Positions 1 to 9,310 of a stretch of DNA of 64,000 bases are shown here, in pieces. The notes below the pieces were generated by a model that made no database searches, was not told where the DNA came from, and saw nothing but the letters and a program-made list of their open reading frames with translations. Source of the DNA: JADKIH01 sp031417395. GTDB lineage: Bacteria; Bacteroidota; Bacteroidia; AKYH767-A; 2013-40CM-41-45. Each line of letters begins with the position of its first letter. Position 1 is the first letter of the stretch. The DNA is taken from contig JANOVM010000043.1 in the NCBI GenBank assembly GCA_031417395.1, forward strand, positions 102,365-166,364. Direction: 5' to 3'. The position numbers were made by a program, and so were the translations under genes.

Positions 1-2
1 CT

Positions 3-86
3 CCTGGAATTGCAATTGCTCCCAAAAGCAAAGCAACAAATGGAAAGGGAAGAGGAAGACCAAAGGGAAGTAAGAATCTTCAATAA
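3..86 (+). CDS. C-terminal end of an unknown protein with AT-hook-like tail (partial)
   Basis: Frame 3 is open from the window edge to a TAA at 84-86. The last residues read GKGRGRPKGSKN followed by LQ. The RGRP core flanked by basic residues resembles an AT-hook, a minor-groove DNA-binding tail common at the ends of small Bacteroidota proteins. A good terminator hairpin follows within 15 bases, which supports this as a real gene end. The rest of the gene is outside the window, so no function is given. Confidence 0.5.
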   Translation, partial: PGIAIAPKSKATNGKGRGRPKGSKNLQ

Positions 87-98
87 AGAATATATGGA

Positions 99-123
99 AA
101 CGTCCAAAAGGGCGTTTTTTTTT
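99..123 (+). terminator. Rho-independent terminator
   Basis: AACGTCC, loop AAAA, then GGGCGTT form a 7-bp stem with one G-T pair, and a run of nine T follows. It ends the partial gene at the left edge. Confidence 0.8.
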
Positions 124-268
124 GCTTTATTAATTTATTAAAAAGGGAATTTGAATTAGAAGAAAAATGACTTTGCATAGAATGATAACATGTTGAATAT
201 TAACACTTAAGAAAATATGATTGATAATTTTCTTATCTTGCAATAATGAAGTTTATACTGTTTCATAA

Positions 269-2944
269 ATGATTTCTACAGCCAATTGGCCCAAACTTTT
301 ATTAATACTGGCCGGATTTTTCATGCTGTCCATACAATCGGTAAAGGCTGTTACTTGGGAAAAATTATACAGTAAAAAAAGTGCAGACTGCTTTAGAGAT
401 GTTCGTGAAGTTATTTCGGGAGGTTATATTCTTGCAGGTTATACTGCTGATTTTTCTCCAAACGATACGGATGGACTTGTTGTAAGAATGAATGTAAATG
501 GAGATACGTTATGGACTTTTGTTTATAACGGACCGTTAAGCCGTGAAGATGTTTTCTATAAAGTTGTTCCATTAGCAGATGGAGGTTTTATTTTATGTGG
601 ACATAGCAGGAGTTTTGGAAATATCGACGATGCATTGTTTTTGAAGCTTGATTCAAGCGGCATTCTGCAATGGGTGAAAAACTGGGGAGGCAGCGGAATT
701 GACCGTGCACAGGACATTGTTGAACTTGCCGACGGAAAACTGGTTGCCTGCGGCTATACTGCTTCTCCACCGGCACAATATTACGATGCATTTATTCTCA
801 AAATGGATAAGAATGGCGGGATAGTATGGAGTAAAATTCACGGCCAAAGTACTTACGAAGATGTTAATTCGTTAAAACTGCTTTCTGATGGCGGTTTCAT
901 TATGGCCGGTCAAAGCAACAATCAGTTTTATCTCTTACGCACCAATTCAATCGGTGATTCTATCTGGTCAAAATCATTTGGCACATTAGGAGTAGATAAT
1001 ATTGAATGTGTGAATTATGCTCAGGGTGGACAAGGGTTTGTTCTGGCTGGAAGTTCAAACGGTCCCGGCGGCGCAGGTGGAGACGATGCTTATCTCATTC
1101 GAACCGATACAGGGGGAACAGTGCTATGGACAAAAACTTTTGGAGATTCCATTAACGATGGTTTTCATAGAGTGGAACAAACGAATGATGGAGGCTATGT
1201 TTTAATTGGTACGAGTGGACAAAGTGTATGGGCAAATCCCAATATATGGATTCTAAAAACGGATTCAGGAGGAGTTGAAAGCTGGCACAACTTTTTTGGA
1301 GGAAATCTTCACGATCATGGTTATTGTGGTATACAAACACAGGACGGCGGGTACATCGTCGCCGGGCACTCTCGCAGTTTTGCTTTTGATTTGTTCCTCG
1401 AAGATGCATTTGTGGTTAAATTGAATTCGACCGGAAATGCCACTACTAATTTATCGTATACAACTGTTACAAAATTTCTTTCACCGGTTGATTCTATTTG
1501 TCCTTCTTCTGCTGTACAGTTAAGAATAGAAATTGCAAATTTTGGAGACCAAACAATTAACAGTATACCTGTTACTATTGAAATTACCGGCCCTGTTTCA
1601 CAAACTATTTCACAAACAATTAATTTGCCATTTGTCCGTGACTTGTTTTATGCATTTAATTTAAACTCCACGGTTAATTTATCAATACCGGGAACATACT
1701 ATGTTCATTGCTTCACAGGAAATCTACAGGATGTCGTTCCTTCTCACAATTTTTTAGATACGATAATAACAGTATATACTTCGCCTGCACCGATAACAAC
1801 TGATGGAAAACATTGTGGTCCGGGTAATGTTACACTTTCAGCTGTTTCTAACGAAACAATTCGTTGGTATAATGCATTAACAGGCGGAGTTTTACTTAAT
1901 ACCGGCCCAACTTATAGTACTCCTTTTTTGAATATTAGCACAACGTATTATGTAGAAGCAGGAGGCATTTGCCCAAGTATACGAACTCCTATACAAGCTA
2001 ATATTGTAAGCACACTTCCTGATCCGCAGGTTACAGATGGCTCTGTATGTGGCAATGGAACGGTCTTTCTTTCCGCATCTTCTCCGGACACATTAAAGTG
2101 GTATGAATCTCCTGTTTCATCCAATGTTTTAATTATAGGAGATACATTAGAAACACCAATTATAACTTCTGACACAATTTTTTATGTGCAGGCAGTTGAT
2201 AATAATTGCATAAGTAACAGAGTCCCTGTACTTGCATCTATTGATTCATTGCCTAATGATCCTGTAATAACAAATGCAGCCATCTGCGGAGGCGGAACGG
2301 CAATATTGAATGCTTCATCTGTAGATCTTATTACCTGGTTTTCTTCACCTAACGATAGCAATTCAATTGGTGTTGGAAATAATTTTACTTCACCTCTGCT
2401 TTTTTCTTCTACTGTTTTTTATGCTCAGGCGTATAACGGCATTTGTTATGGTAATTTTGTTCCTGCAATGGTAACTGTTAATGCTCTTCCGTCGCCCAAT
2501 CTTGGGCCGGATACCATATTCGATCCGAATTCGGTTTTACTTGATGCAGGCAGCGGATTTAGCAGTTATTTATGGTCGACCGGTGATACAACACAAACTA
2601 TTATGGCTGAACTTATCGGTGATTATTGTGTTGATGTTACCGATTCCAATTCATGTACAGCAACAGATTGTGTTTATAAAGAATTCGACAATGGCGTAGA
2701 AAAATATATAATCACAAAAAAGTTTGATGTTTTTCCTAATCCGACAAATGGTTTGTTAACTATTAAAAGTAGAAGCAGCGATTATAAATTTTCAATTATT
2801 GATATTGCCGGAGAAGTTATTTATGAATCCTTTTTGACTAAAAGTAGTGAGGTTTTTGATATTACATTTTTATCTCCCGGTATTTATTGTATTCGTTTTA
2901 GCAATGCAAAAAATATTGCAACGGAGAAATTAATAATTAATTAG
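269..2944 (+). CDS. Secreted T9SS type A cargo with beta-propeller-like and Ig-like repeats
   Basis: An 891-residue protein that starts with a hydrophobic signal peptide (cleavage likely after SVKA, about residue 28). Residues 30-385 hold about seven repeats of a GGY/F-I-L-A/C-G-xS/T pattern alternating with L-K-T/L-D-x-x-G, as in beta-propeller surface proteins. Residues about 385-780 hold a CARDB-like segment and then four Ig-like units that each begin near VC/ICGxG-x-x-x-L-x-A and contain W-Y/F-x-S/A. The C-terminus (from FDVFPNPTNG, about residue 805) is a type A sorting domain, so the protein should cross the outer membrane through the type IX system. The ATG at 269 puts the signal peptide in register. 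A TATCTTG sequence at 234-240 could be a weak -7 element. The substrate or ligand is unknown. Confidence 0.85.
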   Translation: MISTANWPKLLLILAGFFMLSIQSVKAVTWEKLYSKKSADCFRDVREVISGGYILAGYTADFSPNDTDGLVVRMNVNGDTLWTFVYNGPLSREDVFYKVVPLADGGFILCGHSRSFGNIDDALFLKLDSSGILQWVKNWGGSGIDRAQDIVELADGKLVACGYTASPPAQYYDAFILKMDKNGGIVWSKIHGQSTYEDVNSLKLLSDGGFIMAGQSNNQFYLLRTNSIGDSIWSKSFGTLGVDNIECVNYAQGGQGFVLAGSSNGPGGAGGDDAYLIRTDTGGTVLWTKTFGDSINDGFHRVEQTNDGGYVLIGTSGQSVWANPNIWILKTDSGGVESWHNFFGGNLHDHGYCGIQTQDGGYIVAGHSRSFAFDLFLEDAFVVKLNSTGNATTNLSYTTVTKFLSPVDSICPSSAVQLRIEIANFGDQTINSIPVTIEITGPVSQTISQTINLPFVRDLFYAFNLNSTVNLSIPGTYYVHCFTGNLQDVVPSHNFLDTIITVYTSPAPITTDGKHCGPGNVTLSAVSNETIRWYNALTGGVLLNTGPTYSTPFLNISTTYYVEAGGICPSIRTPIQANIVSTLPDPQVTDGSVCGNGTVFLSASSPDTLKWYESPVSSNVLIIGDTLETPIITSDTIFYVQAVDNNCISNRVPVLASIDSLPNDPVITNAAICGGGTAILNASSVDLITWFSSPNDSNSIGVGNNFTSPLLFSSTVFYAQAYNGICYGNFVPAMVTVNALPSPNLGPDTIFDPNSVLLDAGSGFSSYLWSTGDTTQTIMAELIGDYCVDVTDSNSCTATDCVYKEFDNGVEKYIITKKFDVFPNPTNGLLTIKSRSSDYKFSIIDIAGEVIYESFLTKSSEVFDITFLSPGIYCIRFSNAKNIATEKLIIN

Positions 2945-2986
2945 GAGTTTTTATTGTAATTGATTTTAAAGAATTGATTAATCTAA

Positions 2987-3391
2987 TTACCGAATCATAA
3001 CCCCGCGCTTATTGAGAATAGGGATAATAGTCATGTTTTCTTCTTTAATACTTTCCGGGAGAAAAACATACTTCTTATCATACAGATGCTTGTCAATATA
3101 AAAACTTACAAGGAATTCGTTACTGAGTCCAAAAAGATTATCCATAATAGGTTCTATTTTTGCATATTCTTTTGCATCGACATTTCCAATATGATGTCTC
3201 AAAACAGATGTTTTAACATCACGTCCTTCGAAGGTTCCATAGCCGTGAGAACTGATTAACACATTGTTTATACCGGAATCGTATAGATTTACAAGATAAG
3301 CGTTCCAAATTGACTCTCCATCTTCATTGGGTTCACGCACAATAGCCACAATAATATTTTCTACAGAAGGCCGGGGAATGTCTTTAAGCAT
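2987..3391 (-). CDS. Conserved small Bacteroidota protein of unknown function
   Basis: A protein of 134 residues beginning MLKDIPRPSVENI. It resembles a family of about 130 residues seen in many Bacteroidota, sometimes mislabelled phenylalanyl-tRNA synthetase alpha subunit; this is from memory of the pattern VxxAVVRE...WNAYLVN...SSHGYG...TSVLRHxxG...EYAKIEPI. It has no signal peptide or membrane segment and should be cytoplasmic. I place the start at the ATG at 3389-3391. A TTG at 3401-3403 extends the frame by four codons but lies inside a TATCTTTG promoter element, so it cannot be the start. No function can be assigned. Confidence 0.7.
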   Translation of the reverse strand: MLKDIPRPSVENIIVAIVREPNEDGESIWNAYLVNLYDSGINNVLISSHGYGTFEGRDVKTSVLRHHIGNVDAKEYAKIEPIMDNLFGLSNEFLVSFYIDKHLYDKKYVFLPESIKEENMTIIPILNKRGVMIR

Positions 3392-3400
3392 AAGTGAGGG

Positions 3401-3408
3401 CAAAGATA
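3401..3408 (-). promoter_or_regulatory. -7 promoter element (TATCTTTG)
   Basis: On the minus strand this matches the Bacteroidota sigma-A -7 consensus TAnnTTTG exactly. It ends ten bases before the ATG of the small conserved gene, giving a very short or absent leader. A clear -33 TTG at the usual 18-20 base spacing was not seen. Confidence 0.6.
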
Positions 3409-3441
3409 ATGGAATTCGCTTTTATAGAAGTGAACCAAAAA

Positions 3442-4617
3442 TTATTTTCTTGAGCCAAAGGTTTTCAAAACTTCTTTAGTATAGGCAATCATATCGGTGT
3501 AGTGATTTCCTTCTGTTTTTTCGCCTCTTTTCTTACCCAGCCTGACAATTATTATTCGCTCATCGGGAATTGAAATAATATATTGGCCATAGATACCTCT
3601 GGCATAAAATATCGAATGACCCTCAAGCTGCATCAGCCACCATTGATAACCGTAATAATCAATCGTCTTTCCTTTTTCATCCATGCAGCCGTTTGGAGTA
3701 ACCGATTGTTTTACATAATCAGCTGGCACCAGCTGTTTTCCATTCCAACGACCACTGTCCATGTATAGTTTACCAATTCTGGCAAAATCACGTGCCGATG
3801 AATAGAAACAGCAATACGATTTTTCAAGCCCATCGAAATGATCCAATGACCAGTAAGCAGGTTGTGTGGCATTAATTTTCTTCCATAGTTTTTGAGAAGC
3901 GTAATCTGAAATAGTAAAACCGGAAGTTTTTTCAATGATAAGTGCAAGCAGGACGGTATTGCAACTCATGTAGCGGAAAGTCTTTCCGGGTTCTTCAACA
4001 ACTTTTAATCCTGTGACAAGTTTTTTTAATGCGGTTCCGTAATAGGCTTTCGTTGTTTTGGAGAATAAATCAGAATAACTTTCATCCCAATTCAAACCGG
4101 AGCTCATGCTTAGGAGGTGACGAATCTTTAATTTTCCGTTTTCCCCTTTGCTGAATTCCGGAATGTATTTGCCGACTGAATCATCCGGAGAAAATAATCC
4201 TTCACCGGCAGCAATGCCTGTTAAGATTCCGACAATACTTTTTGCCATTGAAAAAGAATTACTGAAAGAATTATCGAGGTAACGATCCCAATATCTTTCA
4301 AAAGCAATGGAATCATTTTTAATTACCAGGAAAGCGACAGTTTCGTACTTAACAAGGTCTGTGTCGAGTTCAACCGGAAGGTCGACCTTATTGTACATTT
4401 TTGATACCGGCCAGGGTTGCGGATTGCTGTCGTTTACTATCCTTGTATCAAAGATGTTTATGTCATCGATATCAGGATACGTATAAATTAACGTTTTGTA
4501 TATATAGTTATAACCTGTAATCCAAAGCGCAATTATAAGACACACTAATAACAGGCCGAGTGTCCAGAAAAATTTTATCCAGAAGGGGCTTTTGTTTTTA
4601 AAAGACTTTTGCATCAT
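3442..4617 (-). CDS. Serine hydrolase, class C beta-lactamase/esterase family, membrane-anchored
   Basis: A protein of 391 residues with one N-terminal membrane segment (about 13-35) and a periplasmic beta-lactamase-fold domain. The nucleophile motif SxxK is S123-M-A-K126. A YxxxN stretch follows in FRYMSCNT, the second catalytic position in the family. Near the C-terminus, ARGIYGQYI is typical of the Bacteroidota members of this group and stands where KTG/HxG lies in true beta-lactamases. Most such proteins are esterases or peptidases and not antibiotic-resistance enzymes, so resistance should not be assumed. It is read alone on the minus strand, 38 bases beyond the start of the small conserved gene. 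Confidence 0.85.
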   Translation of the reverse strand: MMQKSFKNKSPFWIKFFWTLGLLLVCLIIALWITGYNYIYKTLIYTYPDIDDINIFDTRIVNDSNPQPWPVSKMYNKVDLPVELDTDLVKYETVAFLVIKNDSIAFERYWDRYLDNSFSNSFSMAKSIVGILTGIAAGEGLFSPDDSVGKYIPEFSKGENGKLKIRHLLSMSSGLNWDESYSDLFSKTTKAYYGTALKKLVTGLKVVEEPGKTFRYMSCNTVLLALIIEKTSGFTISDYASQKLWKKINATQPAYWSLDHFDGLEKSYCCFYSSARDFARIGKLYMDSGRWNGKQLVPADYVKQSVTPNGCMDEKGKTIDYYGYQWWLMQLEGHSIFYARGIYGQYIISIPDERIIIVRLGKKRGEKTEGNHYTDMIAYTKEVLKTFGSRK

Positions 4618-4741
4618 TTATGCAAAGTACATTGAAAATATTAATGGTTTATCGACGGGGAAAGAATATTATTAAACGACATCGTTGAAAAATATTTAAG
4701 AAGAAAGCGCTCTTACTCCTTATCCACAATGGTAATAAAAG

Positions 4742-5476
4742 TTATTCCAAAAAGTTCATTCCAAATAAATCTGCCAAATGAAATTTTACTTTTATTTTCA
4801 CTTCTTCCAAATCAACTTTTCTCCCAAGCTCTTTATCGAGCGAGGTAACAGACTTGTCCCTGATTCCGCAAGGGACAATATGATTAAAATAGGAAAGGTC
4901 AGTATTCACATTGAAAGCAAAACCATGCATGGTTACCCAGCGGGAACAACGTACACCAAAAGCACATATTTTGCGTGCAAGTTTTGGATTATTTTCATCA
5001 AGCCAAACGCCTGTGCATCCCGGTATTCTGCCGGAGGTAATACCATATTCTTTCAGGGTTCTAATAATGGCTTCTTCCAGGAAACGAAGGTATTTGTGAA
5101 TGTCGTTAAAAAAACAATCAAGGTCGAGGATAGGATATCCTACAATCTGTCCAGGACCGTGATAAGTAATATCACCCCCGCGGTTGTTTCTATAAAAAGT
5201 AGCCTGGAGTTTCAAAAGATCTTTTTCCGAAACTATAAGATTTTCTTCGTCACCGCTTCTGCCAAGGGTGTAGACATGGGGGTGTTCGCAGAAGAGTAGG
5301 AAATGTTGTTGAGGTTCACGGTATTCTTCAGCGAGAGTCCGGTTACGAAGTTTTCTGTCAACGACTTCATTAAAAAGTTTTTCCTGCATGTCCCAGGCAT
5401 CCTTGTAATCGATCAATCCAAGGTCGCGGAAAATTACATTTTGAAAATCGAGTTGGACTTTGTCGGGGGGAGTCAT
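4742..5476 (-). CDS. lipB: Octanoyl-[ACP]:protein octanoyltransferase
   Basis: LipB moves the octanoyl group from acyl carrier protein to lipoyl domains, the first step of lipoate synthesis in the cytoplasm. The 244-residue protein carries the family signature RGGDITYHGPGQ (residues 99-110), the catalytic lysine K169 in ARKICAFGVR and the catalytic cysteine C203 in IVPCGI. The ATG at 5474-5476 lies 96 bases downstream of the end of the SIS-domain isomerase gene, and the two may be cotranscribed on the minus strand. That gap holds a repeat remnant. Length and motifs are normal for the family. Confidence 0.97.
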   Translation of the reverse strand: MTPPDKVQLDFQNVIFRDLGLIDYKDAWDMQEKLFNEVVDRKLRNRTLAEEYREPQQHFLLFCEHPHVYTLGRSGDEENLIVSEKDLLKLQATFYRNNRGGDITYHGPGQIVGYPILDLDCFFNDIHKYLRFLEEAIIRTLKEYGITSGRIPGCTGVWLDENNPKLARKICAFGVRCSRWVTMHGFAFNVNTDLSYFNHIVPCGIRDKSVTSLDKELGRKVDLEEVKIKVKFHLADLFGMNFLE

Positions 5477-5499
5477 GGTAGAATGTCTCTGCTTACTTT

Positions 5500-5570
5500 G
5501 AGTAAACCTTAGTAAGCCTTGTGGTTAATTTTGATGTCGGATTTAACCGCAAAGGGCACAAAGGGATTTA
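5500..5570. repeat. Degenerate TTAACC(A/G)CAAAG hairpin repeat, solo remnant
   Basis: Between lipB and the isomerase gene the plus strand reads GTGGTTAA and, 14 bases later, TTAACCGCAAAGGGCACAAAG. The outer GGTTAA/TTAACC pair forms an inverted repeat. TGTCGGATT just before TTAACC also precedes the full hairpin at 20.68-20.82 kb, so both belong to one dispersed repeat family. Confidence 0.5.
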
Positions 5571-5572
5571 AT

Positions 5573-6565
5573 TTAGATTTTTGAAAGTTCGCCTTTGAGA
5601 TGGTTAATAATGTCTACTTCTGTGGCATCAATTTTTTTCTTATCGGCAAGCATGACAGAAACATAATCGGTGAGATGAATAAGATAGATTGACCGTTCAA
5701 GGAAAGAGTCGCCTTTCGACCAGATCTCTTTTATTTTAGGAGTATACTTATTAAATACTTCCTTGCTGATTTCAATCCTTGTTTGTGTGCGCGTATAATC
5801 CTGTTTGTTGCGCAGAATGATTACTGCCAGATTATCATTTTTTTCCGCCCAGCCAACGAGTTCATTGTGATTCATTTCAGGGAGGATATTGTGCCAGCAA
5901 AGCATTTTTGAATTTTCGTTTATCTGTTGGCGGAAGCGGGTAGCTACTCCATTGTAACCATCAACTGCATAAATAACAGGAGTTTTTCCGAAGAGGAAAT
6001 CAGTTACAACAGCAGCTTCAGAAATGATATTACTTTTTTCTTTTTCAAGTAAAGCTACAGAGGCTGTAAGTTGTTTCTTGAAATCAGCTCCAATAATTCC
6101 ATAACCATTCAGCACGTAAAATAACTGAACAAGTGAATACCCCAGGCAGGCCCGTGGAGGCTTTCCTGAAGGAATCATAACCAGGTCAAAGTTTTTAGTT
6201 TTTGCTATTTCAGCTAACTTACCGCCGGAGGTTATGCAGGTTATTTTTGCATTTTTTTTAATGGCAAATTCAAGAGCCTCTAGAGTCTCTTCTGTATTTC
6301 CGGAATAAGAGCAAACTATTACTAAAGTTCCGGCATCAACAAAAGCAGGTATAAAATAGTCCTTATTGACAACAACTGGAACAGTACATTCTCCTGCTAT
6401 TATCTCTGAAACAATAGTCCCACCGATCCCTGAGCCACCCAGACCTGTAATAAGAATGTTTTTAATAGGCGTTGCGGTTTTTTTGAGTACAGACTTTTCC
6501 CCAATAGCTATGGCTTCTCGAAGCTGGGACGGAAAATTTTCAATTAGTTGGTTCATAGTAGACAT
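5573..6565 (-). CDS. Phosphosugar isomerase, bifunctional phosphoglucose/phosphomannose isomerase family (SIS domain)
   Basis: A 330-residue cytoplasmic enzyme with two SIS domains. The first holds GLGGSGIGG (residues 41-49) and the sugar-phosphate loop SYSGNTEET (86-94). The second half has the PEMNHNE motif whose histidine/glutamate are typical of the bifunctional PGI/PMI group first described from archaea and also common in Bacteroidota. It should interconvert glucose-6-P, fructose-6-P and possibly mannose-6-P. The ATG at 6563-6565 is chosen, although a second in-frame ATG three codons later is possible. The specificity for glucose over mannose is inferred from family only. Confidence 0.85.
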   Translation of the reverse strand: MSTMNQLIENFPSQLREAIAIGEKSVLKKTATPIKNILITGLGGSGIGGTIVSEIIAGECTVPVVVNKDYFIPAFVDAGTLVIVCSYSGNTEETLEALEFAIKKNAKITCITSGGKLAEIAKTKNFDLVMIPSGKPPRACLGYSLVQLFYVLNGYGIIGADFKKQLTASVALLEKEKSNIISEAAVVTDFLFGKTPVIYAVDGYNGVATRFRQQINENSKMLCWHNILPEMNHNELVGWAEKNDNLAVIILRNKQDYTRTQTRIEISKEVFNKYTPKIKEIWSKGDSFLERSIYLIHLTDYVSVMLADKKKIDATEVDIINHLKGELSKI

Positions 6566-6661
6566 AGTGGGGTTTTTAGAAATGCAAAGGTAATGATTTG
6601 TTAAGAATTAATTGCTCTGCTTTCTGTATATAGTTTCATTGGAATTACCTGCACTTTATCC

Positions 6662-7192
6662 TTGAAATCAATATGCATATTTATGTTTTCCGGAATACCA
6701 ATTCGTCTAATAAATTGGATTTTATTTTCTAATTATCTGACCGACATTTGCAGGCAAAATTTAAAAGTTGGCCGGCCTCCCGGAATCCGGATAAATTATT
6801 TACCAAATCAAGTATTTAAATTAATGAGAAATGAAAAAATAATGTTGGATAGAGATTTAGCTAAATTATATGGCGTCAAGTCTACACGTTTGCGGGAACA
6901 GGTGAAGCGTAATTTATTAAAGTTCCCTTCCAATTTTATGTTTCAATTGACAAAACAGGAAGCCGAAGTAATGGTATCGCAAAATGCGATACCCTCAAAA
7001 ATGCACCTGGGCGGAACTTTACCATATGCATTTACTGAGCATGGCGTATTAATGCTGGCGAATGTACTTAAAAGCGAAAAAGCAATTCAGGTAAGTATAA
7101 AGATTATAGAGTTATTCGTAAAACTTAGAGAAATGGTGATAACTAATTCTGAATTCGAATTTGTGCTCATTTCTTTCATTGTTCTACGATAA
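6662..7192 (+). pseudogene. ORF6N-domain protein, probably truncated
   Basis: From about residue 55 the frame matches the ORF6N DNA-binding domain: IMLDRDLAKLYGV, KRNLLKFPSNFMFQLT and AFTEHGVLMLANVL are all recognisable. ORF6N proteins are usually about 170-300 residues and begin near the KIxxIRGxxVMLDRDLA motif. Here the first 40 or so residues are not ORF6N-like, no ATG sits at the expected place (ATG at 6824 is inside the domain), and the end after LREMVITNS degenerates into FEFVLISFIVLR. The tail also contains the -33 box of the lysS promoter. I read it as a decaying mobile-element gene, although an intact short variant is possible. Confidence 0.55.
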
Positions 7193-7207
7193 ACACTATT
7201 ATCTTTG
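7179..7207 (+). promoter_or_regulatory. lysS promoter (TTG...TATCTTTG)
   Basis: A TTG at 7179-7181 (-33) and TATCTTTG at 7200-7207 (-7) are 18 bases apart, fitting the Bacteroidota sigma-A consensus. The lysS ATG is 20 bases beyond the -7 box. Confidence 0.75.
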
Positions 7208-7226
7208 CAGCATAATTTAAAAATAG

Positions 7227-8759
7227 ATGGAATTAAACGATCAGGAACTCATTCGCCGCCAGAAGCTGGATGAACTTTATAAACATGGCATAAATCCCTA
7301 CCCTGCTGAAATTTGGGAGAATACCCATTCTTCCGCAGAAATACTTAGTGGCTTTCCAACAGACCCTGAAAAATTCACAGAAGTAAGCCTGGCAGGACGT
7401 ATAATGAGTGTTCGTGATATGGGAAAGGCTTCTTTTGCTGTTTTACAGGATTCATCAGGCAGGATTCAGATATATGTCCGCCGCGACGATATTTGTAAAG
7501 GGGAAGATAAAACCGCTTACGATTTTGTTTTCAAAAAAAGCCTTGATATTGGCGATATCATAGGTGTTAAAGGATATGTTTTTGTTACCAAAATGGGCGA
7601 GACAAGTATTCATGTCAATGAATTTAAGTTGTTGAGCAAAGCATTGCGTCCGCTGCCCATTGTTAAGAAAGATGCAGAGGGTAATACGCACGATGCTTTC
7701 ACCGATCCTGAATTACGTTATCGTCAAAGGTATGTTGATCTTATTGTGAATCCGGAGGTAAGGGAAGCATTCATTCAGCGCACAGCGCTCACTAATTCCA
7801 TGAGAAAATTTCTGAACGAAAAACAATACCTGGAAGTTGAAACACCAATCCTTCAGCCATTGTATGGTGGAGCTGCAGCACGCCCGTTCAAGACGCATCA
7901 CAATACGCTCGACATGACATTGTATTTGCGTATTGCCAATGAACTTTACTTAAAGCGTCTTATTGTCGGTGGCTTTGACGGCGTATATGAGTTTGCAAAA
8001 GATTTCCGAAATGAAGGAATGGATCGTTTTCATAATCCTGAATTCACGCAAATGGAATTGTATGTTGCATACAAAGATTACGAATGGATGATGAATCTCG
8101 TAGAGGAAATGGTGGAAAGAATAGCTATGGATATTCACGGCAAGACAGAAGTTCAAGTAGGGGAACATGTTATTAATTTCAAGAGACCCTGGAAACGATT
8201 TTCCATGTATGAAGCAATTGCTCATTATACGGGAGTGGACATTACTGAAATGGATGAAGCAGGTATAGCTAAGGTTGCACGCGAAATGGGTATTCATGTT
8301 GAACCTTCCATGGGAAGAGGAAAGCTAATTGATGAAATATTTGGAGAAAAGTGTGAGCCTAAATTAATTCAACCCACATTTATTACTGATTATCCTGTGG
8401 AGATGAGTCCCCTTGCTAAAAAGCACCGCACCAAAGCCGGACTAGTAGAGCGTTTCGAAGCAATTTGCAATGGTAAAGAAATCTGCAATGCATTTTCTGA
8501 ACTTAACGATCCCATCGATCAACGCAAACGTTTCGAAGAACAGCTGGAACTCGGCAAAAGAGGCGATGAGGAAGCTATGCAACTCGATGAAGATTTCTTA
8601 CGTGCACTCGAATTTGGAATGCCGCCAACAGCAGGACTCGGCATAGGAATCGATCGCTTGTCTATGATTATGACGAACTCTGCTTCTATTCAGGATGTTT
8701 TATTCTTTCCTCAAATGCGGCCGGAGAAGGTTGTTCAATTGGCGGAGGAGAAGGGATGA
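7227..8759 (+). CDS. lysS: Lysyl-tRNA synthetase, class II
   Basis: The 510-residue cytoplasmic enzyme charges tRNA-Lys. An N-terminal OB-fold anticodon-binding domain (about 55-160, with GRIMSVRDMGKASFAVLQD) precedes the class II catalytic core. Motif 2 is FRNEGMDRFHNPEFTQME near residue 260 and motif 3 is GLGIGIDRLSMI near residue 470. LysRS-specific stretches such as PILQPLYGGAAARPF and TDYPVEMSPLAK are present. The ATG at 7227 agrees with the upstream promoter. Length matches the usual 490-510 residues. Confidence 0.98.
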   Translation: MELNDQELIRRQKLDELYKHGINPYPAEIWENTHSSAEILSGFPTDPEKFTEVSLAGRIMSVRDMGKASFAVLQDSSGRIQIYVRRDDICKGEDKTAYDFVFKKSLDIGDIIGVKGYVFVTKMGETSIHVNEFKLLSKALRPLPIVKKDAEGNTHDAFTDPELRYRQRYVDLIVNPEVREAFIQRTALTNSMRKFLNEKQYLEVETPILQPLYGGAAARPFKTHHNTLDMTLYLRIANELYLKRLIVGGFDGVYEFAKDFRNEGMDRFHNPEFTQMELYVAYKDYEWMMNLVEEMVERIAMDIHGKTEVQVGEHVINFKRPWKRFSMYEAIAHYTGVDITEMDEAGIAKVAREMGIHVEPSMGRGKLIDEIFGEKCEPKLIQPTFITDYPVEMSPLAKKHRTKAGLVERFEAICNGKEICNAFSELNDPIDQRKRFEEQLELGKRGDEEAMQLDEDFLRALEFGMPPTAGLGIGIDRLSMIMTNSASIQDVLFFPQMRPEKVVQLAEEKG

Positions 8760-8825
8760 GAACTTAGTACTTAGTAATTTGTACCTTGTACCTTGTACTA
8801 TTCAATTTACCAGAAAATCAAACCT

Positions 8826-9227
8826 ATGAAAAATAAAATATATACCTCATTACTTACACTGATATTAGTATTATTTATCGAGCATTCATTTGCACAGAAT
8901 CAGGTGGGTTATTTAAAACGAGTTTCTCCGGAAGAGTTTAATAAAACATTAAAAGGTAAACATGGTGTAATACTCGATGTTCGTACTCCCGGAGAATTTA
9001 AAAAGGGGCACATTGAAGGTGCCATAAATATTGACTTTCTCGACGACAGCTTTACGGCGCGCATTGATTCTCTCGATAAGAATAAAGAATACGAAGTGTA
9101 TTGTTACTCCGGTGGTCGCAGTGGAGAAGCTACTGAGCTTATGCAGAAGAAAGGCTTTAAAAAATTACTTGATCTGGAAGGCGGCTATTCTAAATGGCAA
9201 GCAGCCGGACTTCCTGTTGCAAAATAG
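8826..9227 (+). CDS. Periplasmic rhodanese-like protein
   Basis: A protein of 133 residues with a signal peptide (MKNKIYTSLLTLILVLFIEH, cut after SFAQ) and a single rhodanese domain. LDVRTPGEFKKGHIEGAINID is the CH2A-type motif, and the active-site loop holds the catalytic cysteine in YCYSGGRSG. It probably transfers sulfane sulfur or acts in redox chemistry in the periplasm. The frame can be extended to a TTG at 8793, but the ATG at 8826 starts a proper signal peptide and is preferred. The spacer from lysS contains short direct repeats (CTTAGTA and GTACCTT, each twice). Confidence 0.85.
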   Translation: MKNKIYTSLLTLILVLFIEHSFAQNQVGYLKRVSPEEFNKTLKGKHGVILDVRTPGEFKKGHIEGAINIDFLDDSFTARIDSLDKNKEYEVYCYSGGRSGEATELMQKKGFKKLLDLEGGYSKWQAAGLPVAK

Positions 9228-9310
9228 GAAAGACTTTTTTTTAAAATATCCGGTATTAGTAATATAAATAAAGTTGTCTTGAATTTCTTGTCTTTGAGAT
9301 TCCGGCTAAT

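Noticed and set aside
3442..4617. Antibiotic-resistance beta-lactamase
   Set aside because: The fold fits, but the ARGIYGQYI segment and membrane anchor are typical of esterase/peptidase-like members; resistance is not supported.
4778..5299. 173-codon frame opposite lipB
   Set aside because: It is the shadow of a fully recognisable gene on the other strand.
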